A stretch of DNA of 64,000 bases from Bin80 sp965220935 (GTDB lineage Bacteria; Bacteroidota; Rhodothermia; Rhodothermales; Bin80): NCBI GenBank assembly GCA_965220935.1, contig OZ244857.1, positions 2,480,001 to 2,544,000 of the forward strand, in the 5' to 3' direction. The translations under genes were made by a program, and so were the position numbers. This document shows, piece by piece, positions 19,850-28,740 of this stretch (the stretch's first letter is position 1; each line of letters starts with the position of its first letter). The notes beneath the pieces were generated by a model. That model did no database searches, was not told the origin of the DNA, and saw nothing but the letters and a program-made list of their open reading frames with translations.

Positions 19850-19938
19850 GGTCAGCGATCGTACAACTTTGCTGAAAAATCAATGAGGCATTTCAACATG
19901 CAGAAGCATCAACTAACCACCAATAATTTCCTGAACAA

Positions 19939-22281
19939 TCAGAAAATTCGCGCAACACTGAAGGATGGATTCACTATATTTTCTCCGAGGCGATACGCCA
20001 AGTTAACACGTATGATCCCTAAGATTCCACTCACCGAAACGCCTAATTCATTATGGCGAATCCAGTCATTGTTGGCTCGTTGGGCTCCCCGAATAAATGC
20101 ATGCCCTCCAAAAGCAATAATGCTAAGCCCATTGTTGACAAAAGATCGCATGCCAAGCACTTCAAATGGTAAGGTACGAAAGTTATGCTCCCAATGCCCA
20201 AAGACTATACCGTTGCCACGGTAGGGTAATCCCCTTAATGTGTAAAGTGCACCACCCCAATGATAGGCGGCAATGCCGCCTTCAACAATAAATGAACGTT
20301 GCGGGGGCAGTTCGCGGCCACCATCAGATGCCAGTCCTACAGAAAACCCGAAGTCAAGTGTAGCAGGTATAAGTCTCCTCTTTAACAATGTATTTATCCG
20401 CCAACCTGCATTCAAATAGTATCGCGTAAAGGTGAACTCTGATCCAGGGGTTGTGATTTCTACACTCGATTTTAAATATCGTTGAGGCCCAAATTGTAGG
20501 TGATTCGACTTCTGGCCGAAAGAAAATTCAACCTTCACACTTTGTAAATCGCCCTCAGGAATCAGCGGATTGAGGCGCTGCGGCTCACTGTTACCAAACA
20601 AGTCATAACTTACATTCCCAGTCAGAGACCTGTGTGATTCATGCAAAAATGTCCCTGAGATCGTTGCAGAACGCCAACCGAGTTGATACCCTGCAGTTCC
20701 AGTTATGCCCTCTCGGCGGTAATAATCAAAATAATCCATCTGACCCAATAGCATCAATGCGGAGTTTAGCAGTGGGCGTCTTGCATCTGATATGTAAGTA
20801 GGCGCATTTTCGGCGTGGTATTCCACATCAACAAACCAGCCCTTCTGATATCGTGCCGATCCTTTATATGTGATTCTTGATGCGCCTCGCTGACCAGTGC
20901 TGAGTCCTCCTTGAAGCCTTAGGTCAAGAGCATCTCCGATTTCTGTTCCCACTTCCAAGCCTCCATGAAAAGCATCGACCCGATTATACCATATATATGG
21001 CGCGATAGTTGGGAATGAAATGGCTGATAACGCTCTAAGAATGGCTGGGCGATTACCATCAGATGGAATCAATTGACTCATCGCCCCCGTTGGAGCATAG
21101 GCTTTTTCAAGAGTGTCAGTGCTGTCAATTGATGCATAGGCAATTGATTCTTCTGGGGTAAGTGGGACAATGGTGCCTTCACGCTCAAATGTATCACCAG
21201 AGGCAATCGCTAGCGAATCCACTACAAAGTATTGCTCATTTTCAAAAACGCTATCAGGCAGAGTCACATTCAATTGGTAGTCTGTTAGTCTGGTGACCAT
21301 CCTCATATCAATAGTCGGGATCGTTAATAATGGACCTATAGAAATATCTAACGCTACTTGTGTGCGTAAATCAGTGGGTAGCCAAACTTCTCCGCTGTAA
21401 TTCGAAAATTGCTGCTGATAGGCGACCTCGGACACCTGTATGGGATACGGAAAAAGGAACGCTGGACCAGGCCTCAACTGAGCTTCTATGAGAGCAAATT
21501 CACCATCCAAGACCGACACACGACCCAAAAACCCGCTTGTGTATACATTCTTCGTCCCAACCTCTATATCATAAACAATCACATCATCTACTCTTCGTGT
21601 GCCCTTCAATGTAAAATTGTAGTGATCTAACGCATCTGGGTGGGTTATGCCGATCAGTGTATGGCCCGCTGTTCTGATATTATCATTGTAGAGATTGGTA
21701 AACAATCCTCCCACGGGGATTGCATCCGCAGAAGGAAGATTTCCAGTTTTTTTATTCATCGTTATCTTCCCGCGATGCCCTCGCTCATGATCCCACCAGA
21801 CCGTAGCGCCAGACTCTTTAATTGCAACAATTCCTGTATCATTGGAATAGGTGATTCGGCCATATGCCTCAACTTCAAGTGTTTTAAGTTTTTGCTGCCA
21901 TTGCTGTTTTTTCTCAATGACCTGACGCATGATCCATACAGCAGGATCCTCATCGGTAATCACCATCTGATCCATTTCAAACCCAACAGGTTCTAGCTTA
22001 AATTCTATGGAATCTAAGCCATCAACAGTGAGCGTATCGGTTCTATAACCGATATAACGCACAACAAGATCTACTGGAAGATGATTAACTTCAATGGCGT
22101 ACAACCCATAACTATTGGTAATTGTACCCTGGAAAGTCCCAGCAATCTGGACTGTGGCTGCGGGCAGGGGCTCATTAGATGTGACATCACTCACACGCCC
22201 TCGAAGAACTTGACCATTGGCCTCTGCAGACCCAATGGCCATGATAAGCAACAATATTACACAGTTTAGATAATTATTCAT
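19939..22281 (-). CDS. DUF5686 / carboxypeptidase-like regulatory domain outer-membrane protein
   Basis: A 780-aa protein with a signal peptide (MNNYLNCVILLLIMAIGSA). An N-terminal carboxypeptidase-regulatory-like (TTR-fold) domain follows: VLRGRVSDVTSNEPLPAATV, TITNSYGLYAIEV, VVRYIGYRTD. The remainder is a DUF5686 domain with a central soluble part (HPDALDHYNFTLKGTRRVDD, GRVSVLDGEFALIEAQLRPG) and a C-terminal 16-18 strand barrel ending in FSVARIF. The family is Bacteroidota-specific; the function is unknown, and outer-membrane transport or assembly is suspected. The first 8 nt overlap the stop region of the patatin gene, so the two form an operon. A decayed second copy lies immediately downstream. 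Confidence 0.85.
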   Translation of the reverse strand: MNNYLNCVILLLIMAIGSAEANGQVLRGRVSDVTSNEPLPAATVQIAGTFQGTITNSYGLYAIEVNHLPVDLVVRYIGYRTDTLTVDGLDSIEFKLEPVGFEMDQMVITDEDPAVWIMRQVIEKKQQWQQKLKTLEVEAYGRITYSNDTGIVAIKESGATVWWDHERGHRGKITMNKKTGNLPSADAIPVGGLFTNLYNDNIRTAGHTLIGITHPDALDHYNFTLKGTRRVDDVIVYDIEVGTKNVYTSGFLGRVSVLDGEFALIEAQLRPGPAFLFPYPIQVSEVAYQQQFSNYSGEVWLPTDLRTQVALDISIGPLLTIPTIDMRMVTRLTDYQLNVTLPDSVFENEQYFVVDSLAIASGDTFEREGTIVPLTPEESIAYASIDSTDTLEKAYAPTGAMSQLIPSDGNRPAILRALSAISFPTIAPYIWYNRVDAFHGGLEVGTEIGDALDLRLQGGLSTGQRGASRITYKGSARYQKGWFVDVEYHAENAPTYISDARRPLLNSALMLLGQMDYFDYYRREGITGTAGYQLGWRSATISGTFLHESHRSLTGNVSYDLFGNSEPQRLNPLIPEGDLQSVKVEFSFGQKSNHLQFGPQRYLKSSVEITTPGSEFTFTRYYLNAGWRINTLLKRRLIPATLDFGFSVGLASDGGRELPPQRSFIVEGGIAAYHWGGALYTLRGLPYRGNGIVFGHWEHNFRTLPFEVLGMRSFVNNGLSIIAFGGHAFIRGAQRANNDWIRHNELGVSVSGILGIIRVNLAYRLGENIVNPSFSVARIF

Positions 22282-23437
22282 GTCTGGTCATATCTATAAA
22301 CCTCTTGATGGCATCAGCATGCCGTCGGCCATCTTCATAACCCAGTTCAATGACCTGCTGAATAAAATGTGGATTAAATAGAATCACACTGAGCCAATCG
22401 GGGCTGAGCGTTTCTTCACTACCCAAACCTCGTGTCAACATGCGTAACACACCCTTAGTATTCATATCAAATCCATGCGCGAGTTTACCAATATCCCTTG
22501 AAGGCTGGATAAGTAAGACGTTTACTGGTCGGATTCCGTTTCGCTCAAATTCTGGAGTATGCAAAGCTAATTTTGTGATTCGATTTGCCATTCGTACATC
22601 ATGATCAAATGCATCCAAAAATGTAGCGTTCAACATAATTCCCATGACCTGAGCTGCTGGTGGATACCCATGAATTAATGGTAATGAGGCCTCTATCTGA
22701 GTACGCACATGCTTGGGGGAAATACAAATAATGTCTGTTGCCCCAAGGTGGAGGGTTGGGGATAGTGGAGCGATCAGACGAATTCCACCATCTCCATACC
22801 ATGCACTTCCAAGCTTTACGGCTGGAAACAACAGGGGCAGTGAACTAGATGCCATCACATGGTCCAGTGTGATCTCGCCCTGATGAGCCACACGATTCGG
22901 GCGTTCCCATTGCGAAATTCGACGCCCTTGTATCCAACTCACAGACTCCCCAGTAGTGAAACTGGTGGTCGTAATGCACAGTGCTGCCAATTCTTTATTA
23001 TCTATATTTCTACCAATCTGTGGCAACGAACCATCTGGTTTAGCAGGTAACTGCTGCGAAAGATACTGGCGAAGAGGTTCGGTATCCAAAATTGCTTCGC
23101 CCTCATTGACACGAATGCCTGGGTTGTTGAATAAATTTGCGGGCAAAATTCTCCGAATGAGACTCATGGATGACTCCGCCTTGAACACCTTATCTTGATC
23201 AATGTGGCTCCAGCAGCGCATTAAGGCCTCCGCTCCGTGGAGGCCAGAGTTTCCAGCCAAAAATGCAGCATTGATCGCCCCCGCAGAAACACCTGTGATG
23301 ATGGGAAACGAAATATCAGAGGACAGGTCATGCATGTAATGAATGACACCCGCCTGATAAGCAGCACGAGCACCTCCCCCGCCAAGCACAAGCGCTAATT
23401 GTCTTTTTTCATGAATCTCAATCATTGGTTCACCCAT
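22274..23437 (-). CDS. Patatin-like phospholipase
   Basis: Predicted lipid acyl hydrolase of 387 aa. The oxyanion-hole motif is LALVLGGGGARAAYQAGV at the N-terminus. The nucleophile elbow is ITGVSAGAINAAFLAG (GVSAG, Ser near residue 48). The catalytic Asp is in YGDGGIRLIAPLSPTLHLGA (DGG, about residue 217). No signal peptide and no membrane helix: cytoplasmic or peripheral, like the short RssA/YchK group. It overlaps the downstream DUF5686 gene by 8 nt. Pairing of a patatin with an outer-membrane barrel hints at membrane lipid handling (inference). Confidence 0.9.
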   Translation of the reverse strand: MGEPMIEIHEKRQLALVLGGGGARAAYQAGVIHYMHDLSSDISFPIITGVSAGAINAAFLAGNSGLHGAEALMRCWSHIDQDKVFKAESSMSLIRRILPANLFNNPGIRVNEGEAILDTEPLRQYLSQQLPAKPDGSLPQIGRNIDNKELAALCITTTSFTTGESVSWIQGRRISQWERPNRVAHQGEITLDHVMASSSLPLLFPAVKLGSAWYGDGGIRLIAPLSPTLHLGATDIICISPKHVRTQIEASLPLIHGYPPAAQVMGIMLNATFLDAFDHDVRMANRITKLALHTPEFERNGIRPVNVLLIQPSRDIGKLAHGFDMNTKGVLRMLTRGLGSEETLSPDWLSVILFNPHFIQQVIELGYEDGRRHADAIKRFIDMTRHE

Positions 23438-23556
23438 AAGTCATACGACTCAATCTCAAAATCTCTCTCATGGTATTGTCTTACCATTGATAATTTAATC
23501 AATCAGAGTGCTGAACTACTCTGAGTAGACCAAGAGAGATCTACTGTCGTGTCGTG

Positions 23557-25782
23557 TTATTTTTCTGATGCGTCAATGATTTCATCAACAAGAGGTTTGG
23601 CCTGATATATGTTTTCAAGTGAAGCGAGAATTGCACGAACATCTACCGAAACTGCACGCGCTGCTTGATCAGAAAACACATACACATTTGGGAGAGATTC
23701 AATATTACCGTCAAAGATTAATCCTACAATCTCAAGGTTATGATTCAGTAATGGTGACCCTGAATTTCCACCCGTAATATCGTTGGTGCTCACTAAATTC
23801 AGTGGGGTAGAAAGATCAAAGCTGTCGGGTGGAGTCTGCCACTTCTCTGGTAAATCCCAGGATTCACTCAAACCTTGATAGGCATAGTAATGGTCATACA
23901 GGCCATAAAATGTTGTAAACGCAGGAGCACGGGTTCCATTATACGAATACCCAGCGACTGTCCCATCCGAAATTCTAAGCGAAAACGAAGCATCTGGGGG
24001 GACATCAGTTCCATAAAGCGCAAAACGGAGAGATGCTAACTCTGCAACGAGTAAATCTTCTCTATTATTAAAGCTTTCTGCCTGTTGTTGTGCAGTAAAA
24101 TACAATGGTGCCAAAGCGCTGATCACAGGTACGGTTGGATCATCACTATTTAGAAATCCATTATCTAAAAGTTTAGCAAATCCTGCAGAATCCGTGAGTG
24201 CTGTTGAAGTCGTTATTGTTGAAGCCAGACTATCAATTGTCAGTCCACCTAAAAGGCTTCGCATGGTAGGGTCCTGTGCACCGAGAGCATCCTGAACTTC
24301 TTGAAAACGGATAATCATCATTGTTTTGTCCACCTCAACTGGAATATCTTTGAGTGCAAGAGCATCTTTACGGATGTCATCCAATGCCTGCTGATCTGCA
24401 AATCCTCGGCGTTGCATATTTGCATGATAGTATCCATACAATGCACGCGTAAGAATACGAGATCCCACAGAAGTACCAAAGAAGTTGAACGCTCTCATAC
24501 GAGAGGCCTCTGCGCGTTTAGATAGTTGAAATTCATTCAATTCGTCAAACACAGAACCATAGCGCGCTGTCAGTGAATCTGACTTGAACAGATCCTCCTT
24601 CACTTGAATTTCACCAGCGCTCCGGCGGGCGATCAACGTATCGTTGCGAAGTCCATCTAATTGTCCAGAGAGCGATTTCAAAGAATTACTGAGACTGAAC
24701 CACATATTATCAAGTGCATCCGCGTCTGGATCATCAATTCCTCTGTACGACCTCAGCAGGACTTCACGCTTTTTGAGCGCCTCTACTTGCTGAGCTAACA
24801 CATGATCTCTTTCATGAATGAGCTGAGACACCGTACCGAATCGGCTCGTTGATCCTGGATTCCCTACAACAAAAACTGGTTCTCCGATCTGTGGGCCCTG
24901 GCGACTCCACCGATAATAATTTGGCGTTACCGCAGGAATTCCTGATGGATCGTAGGCACGAAAAAATGCCATATCCAGTGTATAACGGGGGAAGGTGAAG
25001 TTATCCTGCTCCCCACCAAAGTAACCCAGTTGTCTCTCGGGAGCCATCACTAATCGTACATCTTCAAAGCGCTTATATGTATACGCAGCAAATCTTTCCC
25101 CACTGTATAGTTCAACCACCTCAACGCGAAGCGTAGAATCTCGCTTTTGCACTAATTGTGTCATGGACTTTTCTATCTCGGTCGCTTTGTTGCGGCGCTC
25201 ACGAACGCGTTCATTATCGCCACGAACTGCACGACCGGCTCGGTGAACTCGGTCGGTCACATCGGTAATTTCCCAGAGTTGTTCTACATAGAGTTCAGGA
25301 ATTTTTCGCTCATCTGACTTGTCCATTGCCACAAATCCATTTTCCAACAAATCCTCTTCTTGACCAGATACCTCGGCAATACTTTCACGGGCACAATGAT
25401 GATTCGTCAAGATCAATCCATGGTTTGATACAAAACTTGCGGAGCATTGTGTGCCAAATCGTAGTGCACCAAGTCGGGCTTTTTGAAACCACAACGAATC
25501 TGCCTCTATTTCATATGCCTCTGCGAGCCAATCAACAGGCGGACTGTCAAAAGTCCACATTTTCCCCCCATCAAAGCGGCCCAGATCAACATCAAACCGA
25601 TCAACCGATAAGTCAGGAGTTACAGGATTCAATGGATCTGATATTGATGAGACCGAGGGTGATTCTTCCACCACTAATGGTTGTTCATTAGTGACCTGAA
25701 TCACCTGCTGAGCAGCAGGAACACATCCCGATAGGACCGTAGTCATCAATAATATTGCAACTATGATGGGAGGTTTACTCAT
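23557..25782 (-). CDS. S46-family dipeptidyl peptidase, DPP7 type, lipoprotein
   Basis: Exopeptidase that releases dipeptides from peptide N-termini outside the cytoplasm; peptide utilisation. I use the ATG at 25782 (741 aa): it gives a lipoprotein signal (AILLMTTVLSGC), whereas the longer frame starts inside the upstream gene. The catalytic His is in LILTNHHCARES (about residue 129), the Asp in YTLDMAFFRAYD, and the Ser in DITGGNSGSPLLN (about residue 674). The residue 18 after the Ser is Gly (LIFDGN). In the literature this position is Gly in DPP7 (hydrophobic P1) and Arg in DPP11 (acidic P1), so DPP7-like specificity is predicted. A long helical domain sits between Asp and Ser, as in the family. 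It overlaps by 8 nt the upstream truncated S46 paralogue. Confidence 0.92.
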   Translation of the reverse strand: MSKPPIIVAILLMTTVLSGCVPAAQQVIQVTNEQPLVVEESPSVSSISDPLNPVTPDLSVDRFDVDLGRFDGGKMWTFDSPPVDWLAEAYEIEADSLWFQKARLGALRFGTQCSASFVSNHGLILTNHHCARESIAEVSGQEEDLLENGFVAMDKSDERKIPELYVEQLWEITDVTDRVHRAGRAVRGDNERVRERRNKATEIEKSMTQLVQKRDSTLRVEVVELYSGERFAAYTYKRFEDVRLVMAPERQLGYFGGEQDNFTFPRYTLDMAFFRAYDPSGIPAVTPNYYRWSRQGPQIGEPVFVVGNPGSTSRFGTVSQLIHERDHVLAQQVEALKKREVLLRSYRGIDDPDADALDNMWFSLSNSLKSLSGQLDGLRNDTLIARRSAGEIQVKEDLFKSDSLTARYGSVFDELNEFQLSKRAEASRMRAFNFFGTSVGSRILTRALYGYYHANMQRRGFADQQALDDIRKDALALKDIPVEVDKTMMIIRFQEVQDALGAQDPTMRSLLGGLTIDSLASTITTSTALTDSAGFAKLLDNGFLNSDDPTVPVISALAPLYFTAQQQAESFNNREDLLVAELASLRFALYGTDVPPDASFSLRISDGTVAGYSYNGTRAPAFTTFYGLYDHYYAYQGLSESWDLPEKWQTPPDSFDLSTPLNLVSTNDITGGNSGSPLLNHNLEIVGLIFDGNIESLPNVYVFSDQAARAVSVDVRAILASLENIYQAKPLVDEIIDASEK

Positions 25783-26857
25783 CAAGATTCCCTCGCATTT
25801 GCTGCGCCAGTTCTTCTGCCAAAGCTCCAGCATCAAAGATTGTCGCAACAAGTTCTAAGATTCCCGATGTGGAGGTAATGGCACATCGCTTATTTCCCTC
25901 GGGATAGACGCTATCAAATACAATCCCTAAAATTTCCATATCAATATCAATGATTGGGCCTCCATACTGAGGACACTCACTATCAACTGAAAAATTTAAG
26001 ACAGCCGAAAGGTCGCTCTCTTGAAGTTGAGTCGTCCACTCTGGCGGCAATGTCCAATCAGCCGTTCCTCCATGTGAATAATGGAGATCCAACATCCCAT
26101 ACAAGGTGGTAAATGGGGGAGCAGTTGTCCCGTTATAGTCAAATATATCCAACAGTGTAATCTTTACAGATAAATCGCCATCACTAACGACTGGAATATA
26201 GAGCGTTTCACGCACAGACGGAGGTCGATTACTCCACGCAAAATAGCTTTCTGTATCTAGGGGTAGGCGATTTTGGTCATATACTCTAATGAGAGCAAAG
26301 TCTAGCGCATAACGTGGATAGACACCATCTTCATGGCCAAAAGTTGAAATTTCGACTGGGGGAATCAGAACAAGTCTTATATCATTGTATATCTTCCAGG
26401 TGCTTTCCCAAAAATAACTACTGTCTTCAGAAGCAGTGACAGTCATCTGCCTCGTACCAGAAAAACCCGTGGTCGCATCCTCAATACGATCTATCTTTCG
26501 TTGATCAATGAATTGACGCACACTCAATCCTGACAGGGGAATCTCCTGAGATAATTGATGTGCTACAAACAACGTGTCGCCCGGCCGAATCCACGACTCC
26601 AGAGACCGTAAACAGGAAGCCGTAGTGGCCGCAAGTCCATCCGCACTGACTAAGGCAGCGGCACAATCAGCGAATCTGAGCGTTCCAAGCCTTGCTTGTT
26701 CTATCCACTCAGAATCAAATGAATGCGTGGAGTCAGCATCTAAATTCCTTACTTGAGGTGTATCTTTGTCTCCCAATGCGGGAGTTTGAAGTGCTTGGGC
26801 GGGTAAATTGAGTATCATCATGCTCATGACCCCATATAGGATGGAACAATTTTTCAT
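25775..26857 (-). CDS. Truncated S46-like protein lacking catalytic His and Ser (pseudopeptidase)
   Basis: A 360-aa exported protein (signal MKNCSILYGVMSMMILNLPA) homologous to the DPP7-type peptidase downstream, but half its size. Matching blocks: ARLGTLRFADCAAALVSADG (ARLGALRF...CSASFVSNHG in the active enzyme), YPRYALDFALIRVYD (Asp kept), NGTTAPPFTTLYGMLDLHYS, and DIDMEILGIVFDSV. The His block reads LAATTASCLRS instead of LILTNHHCARE. The Ser block reads CPQYGGPI instead of GGNSGSPL. The helical domain between Asp and the C-terminal lobe is missing. The frame is intact with an 8-nt coupled overlap to the active gene, so it is probably expressed. A role as binding partner or regulator is inference. 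Confidence 0.8.
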   Translation of the reverse strand: MKNCSILYGVMSMMILNLPAQALQTPALGDKDTPQVRNLDADSTHSFDSEWIEQARLGTLRFADCAAALVSADGLAATTASCLRSLESWIRPGDTLFVAHQLSQEIPLSGLSVRQFIDQRKIDRIEDATTGFSGTRQMTVTASEDSSYFWESTWKIYNDIRLVLIPPVEISTFGHEDGVYPRYALDFALIRVYDQNRLPLDTESYFAWSNRPPSVRETLYIPVVSDGDLSVKITLLDIFDYNGTTAPPFTTLYGMLDLHYSHGGTADWTLPPEWTTQLQESDLSAVLNFSVDSECPQYGGPIIDIDMEILGIVFDSVYPEGNKRCAITSTSGILELVATIFDAGALAEELAQQMRGNLDE

Positions 26858-26882
26858 TAATTTTTATCCATACAGTTTTAAT

Positions 26883-26965
26883 GCCGGAGTGGCGGAATTG
26901 GTAGACGCGCAGGTCTTAGGAACCTGTGTCCATTGGATGTGTGGGTTCGAGTCCCACCTCCGGCA
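26883..26965 (+). tRNA. tRNA-Leu (anticodon UAG)
   Basis: The acceptor stem GCCGGAG (26883-26889) pairs with CTCCGGC (26958-26964), with discriminator A at 26965. The anticodon stem CAGGT/ACCTG encloses loop CTTAGGA, so the anticodon is TAG (Leu, CTA codons). There is a long variable arm and a standard T-loop GTTCGAGTC. 83 nt; no CCA encoded. It lies alone on the plus strand between two minus-strand operons. Confidence 0.96.
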
Positions 26966-26977
26966 CTAAAGATGTCT

Positions 26978-27394
26978 TTAAGTATCGTCCTCACTTGCTG
27001 AGATGAACCTCATTGAAAGTGAGTTGACGCAATGACGAGTATTTTTGAGCGTAAACATCTCGCCCGTAAATACATGTCCAAGATGAGCGTTGCAATTGGC
27101 ACAAATAATCTCGGTGCGGTATCCATCAGCGTCGGGAATCCGTTTGACCCGTCCAGAGATCTCGTCATCAAAGCTTGGCCACCCACACCCAGACCGAAAT
27201 TTGTCCTCCGATCGATATAAAGGTGCATCACAACGCCTACAAACATAAAGTCCCGGAGCATAATGATCATAGTATTCCCCTGAAAACGGGGGCTCCGTGC
27301 CTTTTTCTTCAATCACATAGGCTTCTTGGGGAGTAAGTTTGTTCATAATACCAGCGTTTACGCTTGCAACTGTATCACAAATGTAATGTTGCAT
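26978..27394 (-). CDS. msrB: Peptide-methionine (R)-S-oxide reductase
   Basis: Repairs methionine-R-sulfoxide in proteins using thioredoxin. The family core is complete: PPFSGEYYDHYAPGLYVC, CRRC and CANC (zinc-binding CxxC pairs), FRSGCGWPSFDDEI, AHLGHVF, and the catalytic Cys in NTRHCVNSLSMRF. The frame gives 138 aa. An internal ATG at 27346 (MNKLTPQEAYVIEEKG) matches the usual MsrB start better, but the longer start begins directly at the stop codon of the upstream gene (TGAATG), which favours translational coupling. No signal peptide, so cytoplasmic. Confidence 0.95.
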   Translation of the reverse strand: MQHYICDTVASVNAGIMNKLTPQEAYVIEEKGTEPPFSGEYYDHYAPGLYVCRRCDAPLYRSEDKFRSGCGWPSFDDEISGRVKRIPDADGYRTEIICANCNAHLGHVFTGEMFTLKNTRHCVNSLSMRFISASEDDT

Positions 27395-28231
27395 TCAAGG
27401 TGCATCAGAAAGCGGATTCGGATACTTAAATGTATAGCTAAGTTGATTTCGGATCTTGTCGCTCAGGACAACTTTATGATGCGTCTGCGGCTCATCCACA
27501 TTAATGACGGGTGGTGGGATTCCCTGATTCAAGGCCGCTTGAACATAGAATTCAGCCCTTGATGGATGATGCTCAGCACATACGTTGAAGACTTCTCCCC
27601 AGCAGTGTGCATTAATGATTTCCATTGCGGCTCCAACTGCATCATCTCTGTGAAGCATATTGACAGCGTTCTGCGGATTGGGTAAAACGCGCCCCGACCA
27701 GAATTTTCCTGGGGATCGCTCATATCCATAAAGCCCTGCGAATCTGAGAATCGTTGTCTCAAAATCAGTCGCACATCTGAGCCGACTCTCTGCCTCCAAC
27801 AACGCCACTCCTGAAGCAGAACTTGGCGTTGTCTTTCCCGCATCGTTTTCGCAAACATGTCCAGTGCCATACACGCTTGTAGAGCTAATGAACATCACCT
27901 TTCTCACATCTCCTTGACCGAGATAACTCAAAAGTGATTTCATAGCAGCATCTAAGAATTCAATCACATCAGGGCGTTTTCGCCCGGGAGGGAAATTAAT
28001 CACCATCAAATCAGAGTCAAAGAAATCAATCCTCCCATGCCCTTTAAGAGATGGCGTCAATTCCAATAAATAGGGCTCAATACCATCTGCCATTAGAGTT
28101 GTGAGCTTTGACGTGTGAGTGGTCGCGCCGCGGACTCTCCATCCTTGGTTGACTAGTAACTTTGCCAGAGGATGACCGACATAGCCACACCCCAGAATGC
28201 TGATCGTCGTCGGATTCATCATTGGTAACAA
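27395..28231 (-). CDS. NAD(P)-binding epimerase/SDR-like protein (YeeZ type)
   Basis: A 278-aa atypical short-chain dehydrogenase. The nucleotide-binding N-terminus is ISILGCGYVGHPLAKLLVNQ (GxGxxG), with the sheet/helix pattern of a Rossmann fold. VMFISSTSVYG contains the catalytic-type Ser/Tyr pair, although Lys is not in the classical YxxxK spacing, as in YeeZ. ETTILRFAGLYG and VFNVCAEHHPSRAEFY are typical of this group. The substrate is unknown. The stop codon abuts the msrB start, so both form one operon, and the start (28231) faces the PH-domain operon across only 41 bp. Confidence 0.8.
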   Translation of the reverse strand: MLPMMNPTTISILGCGYVGHPLAKLLVNQGWRVRGATTHTSKLTTLMADGIEPYLLELTPSLKGHGRIDFFDSDLMVINFPPGRKRPDVIEFLDAAMKSLLSYLGQGDVRKVMFISSTSVYGTGHVCENDAGKTTPSSASGVALLEAESRLRCATDFETTILRFAGLYGYERSPGKFWSGRVLPNPQNAVNMLHRDDAVGAAMEIINAHCWGEVFNVCAEHHPSRAEFYVQAALNQGIPPPVINVDEPQTHHKVVLSDKIRNQLSYTFKYPNPLSDAP

Positions 28232-28272
28232 TCTACTTGTCCAAGCGTACCAAAATCTAAAATATAAATTTA

Positions 28273-28740
28273 ATGCAACTACTTGATCCAGCCGTTAAAC
28301 GCGTATGGACAATTAAAGGACTATTAGGCTGGGGGATTCTGCTTCCTGCCACATTAACAGTTGATATCGTTCTGTTCTTCTCTGGCAATGACCTCCTTCT
28401 TCCTGGTCTTTGGACTGGGATTTTACTCGTTCTATGTGTGTTGTGGATTACGATCATTCCTAGATTACGTTACCATTTTTGGCGATATGAGCTCCGAGAT
28501 AAGGACCTCTATGCAATTAGGGGTATCTACAATCGTGTCCAAACAATTGTCCCACTTAGACGGATTCAACACCTTGACGTTGAACAGGATTTGATTGAAG
28601 ATAATTTCAATGTCGCTCGATTAGTTGTTCATACGGCTGGTACACGAAGCACTGATATCGTCGTTCCTGGACTAGCCTATGAGGAGGCAGTTCGGTTAAG
28701 GGATACGGTGCGAGATTTTATCGGAGAATCAACTGATTGA
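28273..28740 (+). CDS. Bacterial PH-domain membrane protein, short (bPH2/DUF304)
   Basis: A 155-aa protein with two membrane helices (GILLPATLTVDIVLFFSG; WTGILLVLCVLWITIIP) followed by a bacterial PH domain: YELRDKDLYAIRGIYNRVQT, VPLRRIQHLDVEQDLIED, ARLVVHTAGT. This matches the YdbS-type membrane proteins. The last 4 nt (ATGA) overlap the start of a second, longer PH-domain protein. Such pairs (YdbS/YdbT) are membrane-associated; in Bacillus they have been linked to resistance against some antimicrobials. The function here is inferred only from family. Confidence 0.85.
   Translation: MQLLDPAVKRVWTIKGLLGWGILLPATLTVDIVLFFSGNDLLLPGLWTGILLVLCVLWITIIPRLRYHFWRYELRDKDLYAIRGIYNRVQTIVPLRRIQHLDVEQDLIEDNFNVARLVVHTAGTRSTDIVVPGLAYEEAVRLRDTVRDFIGESTD

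Noticed and set aside
25783..25851. Longer N-terminus for the S46 peptidase
   Set aside because: It lies inside the upstream gene and would bury the lipoprotein signal; the ATG at 25782 gives a standard lipobox.
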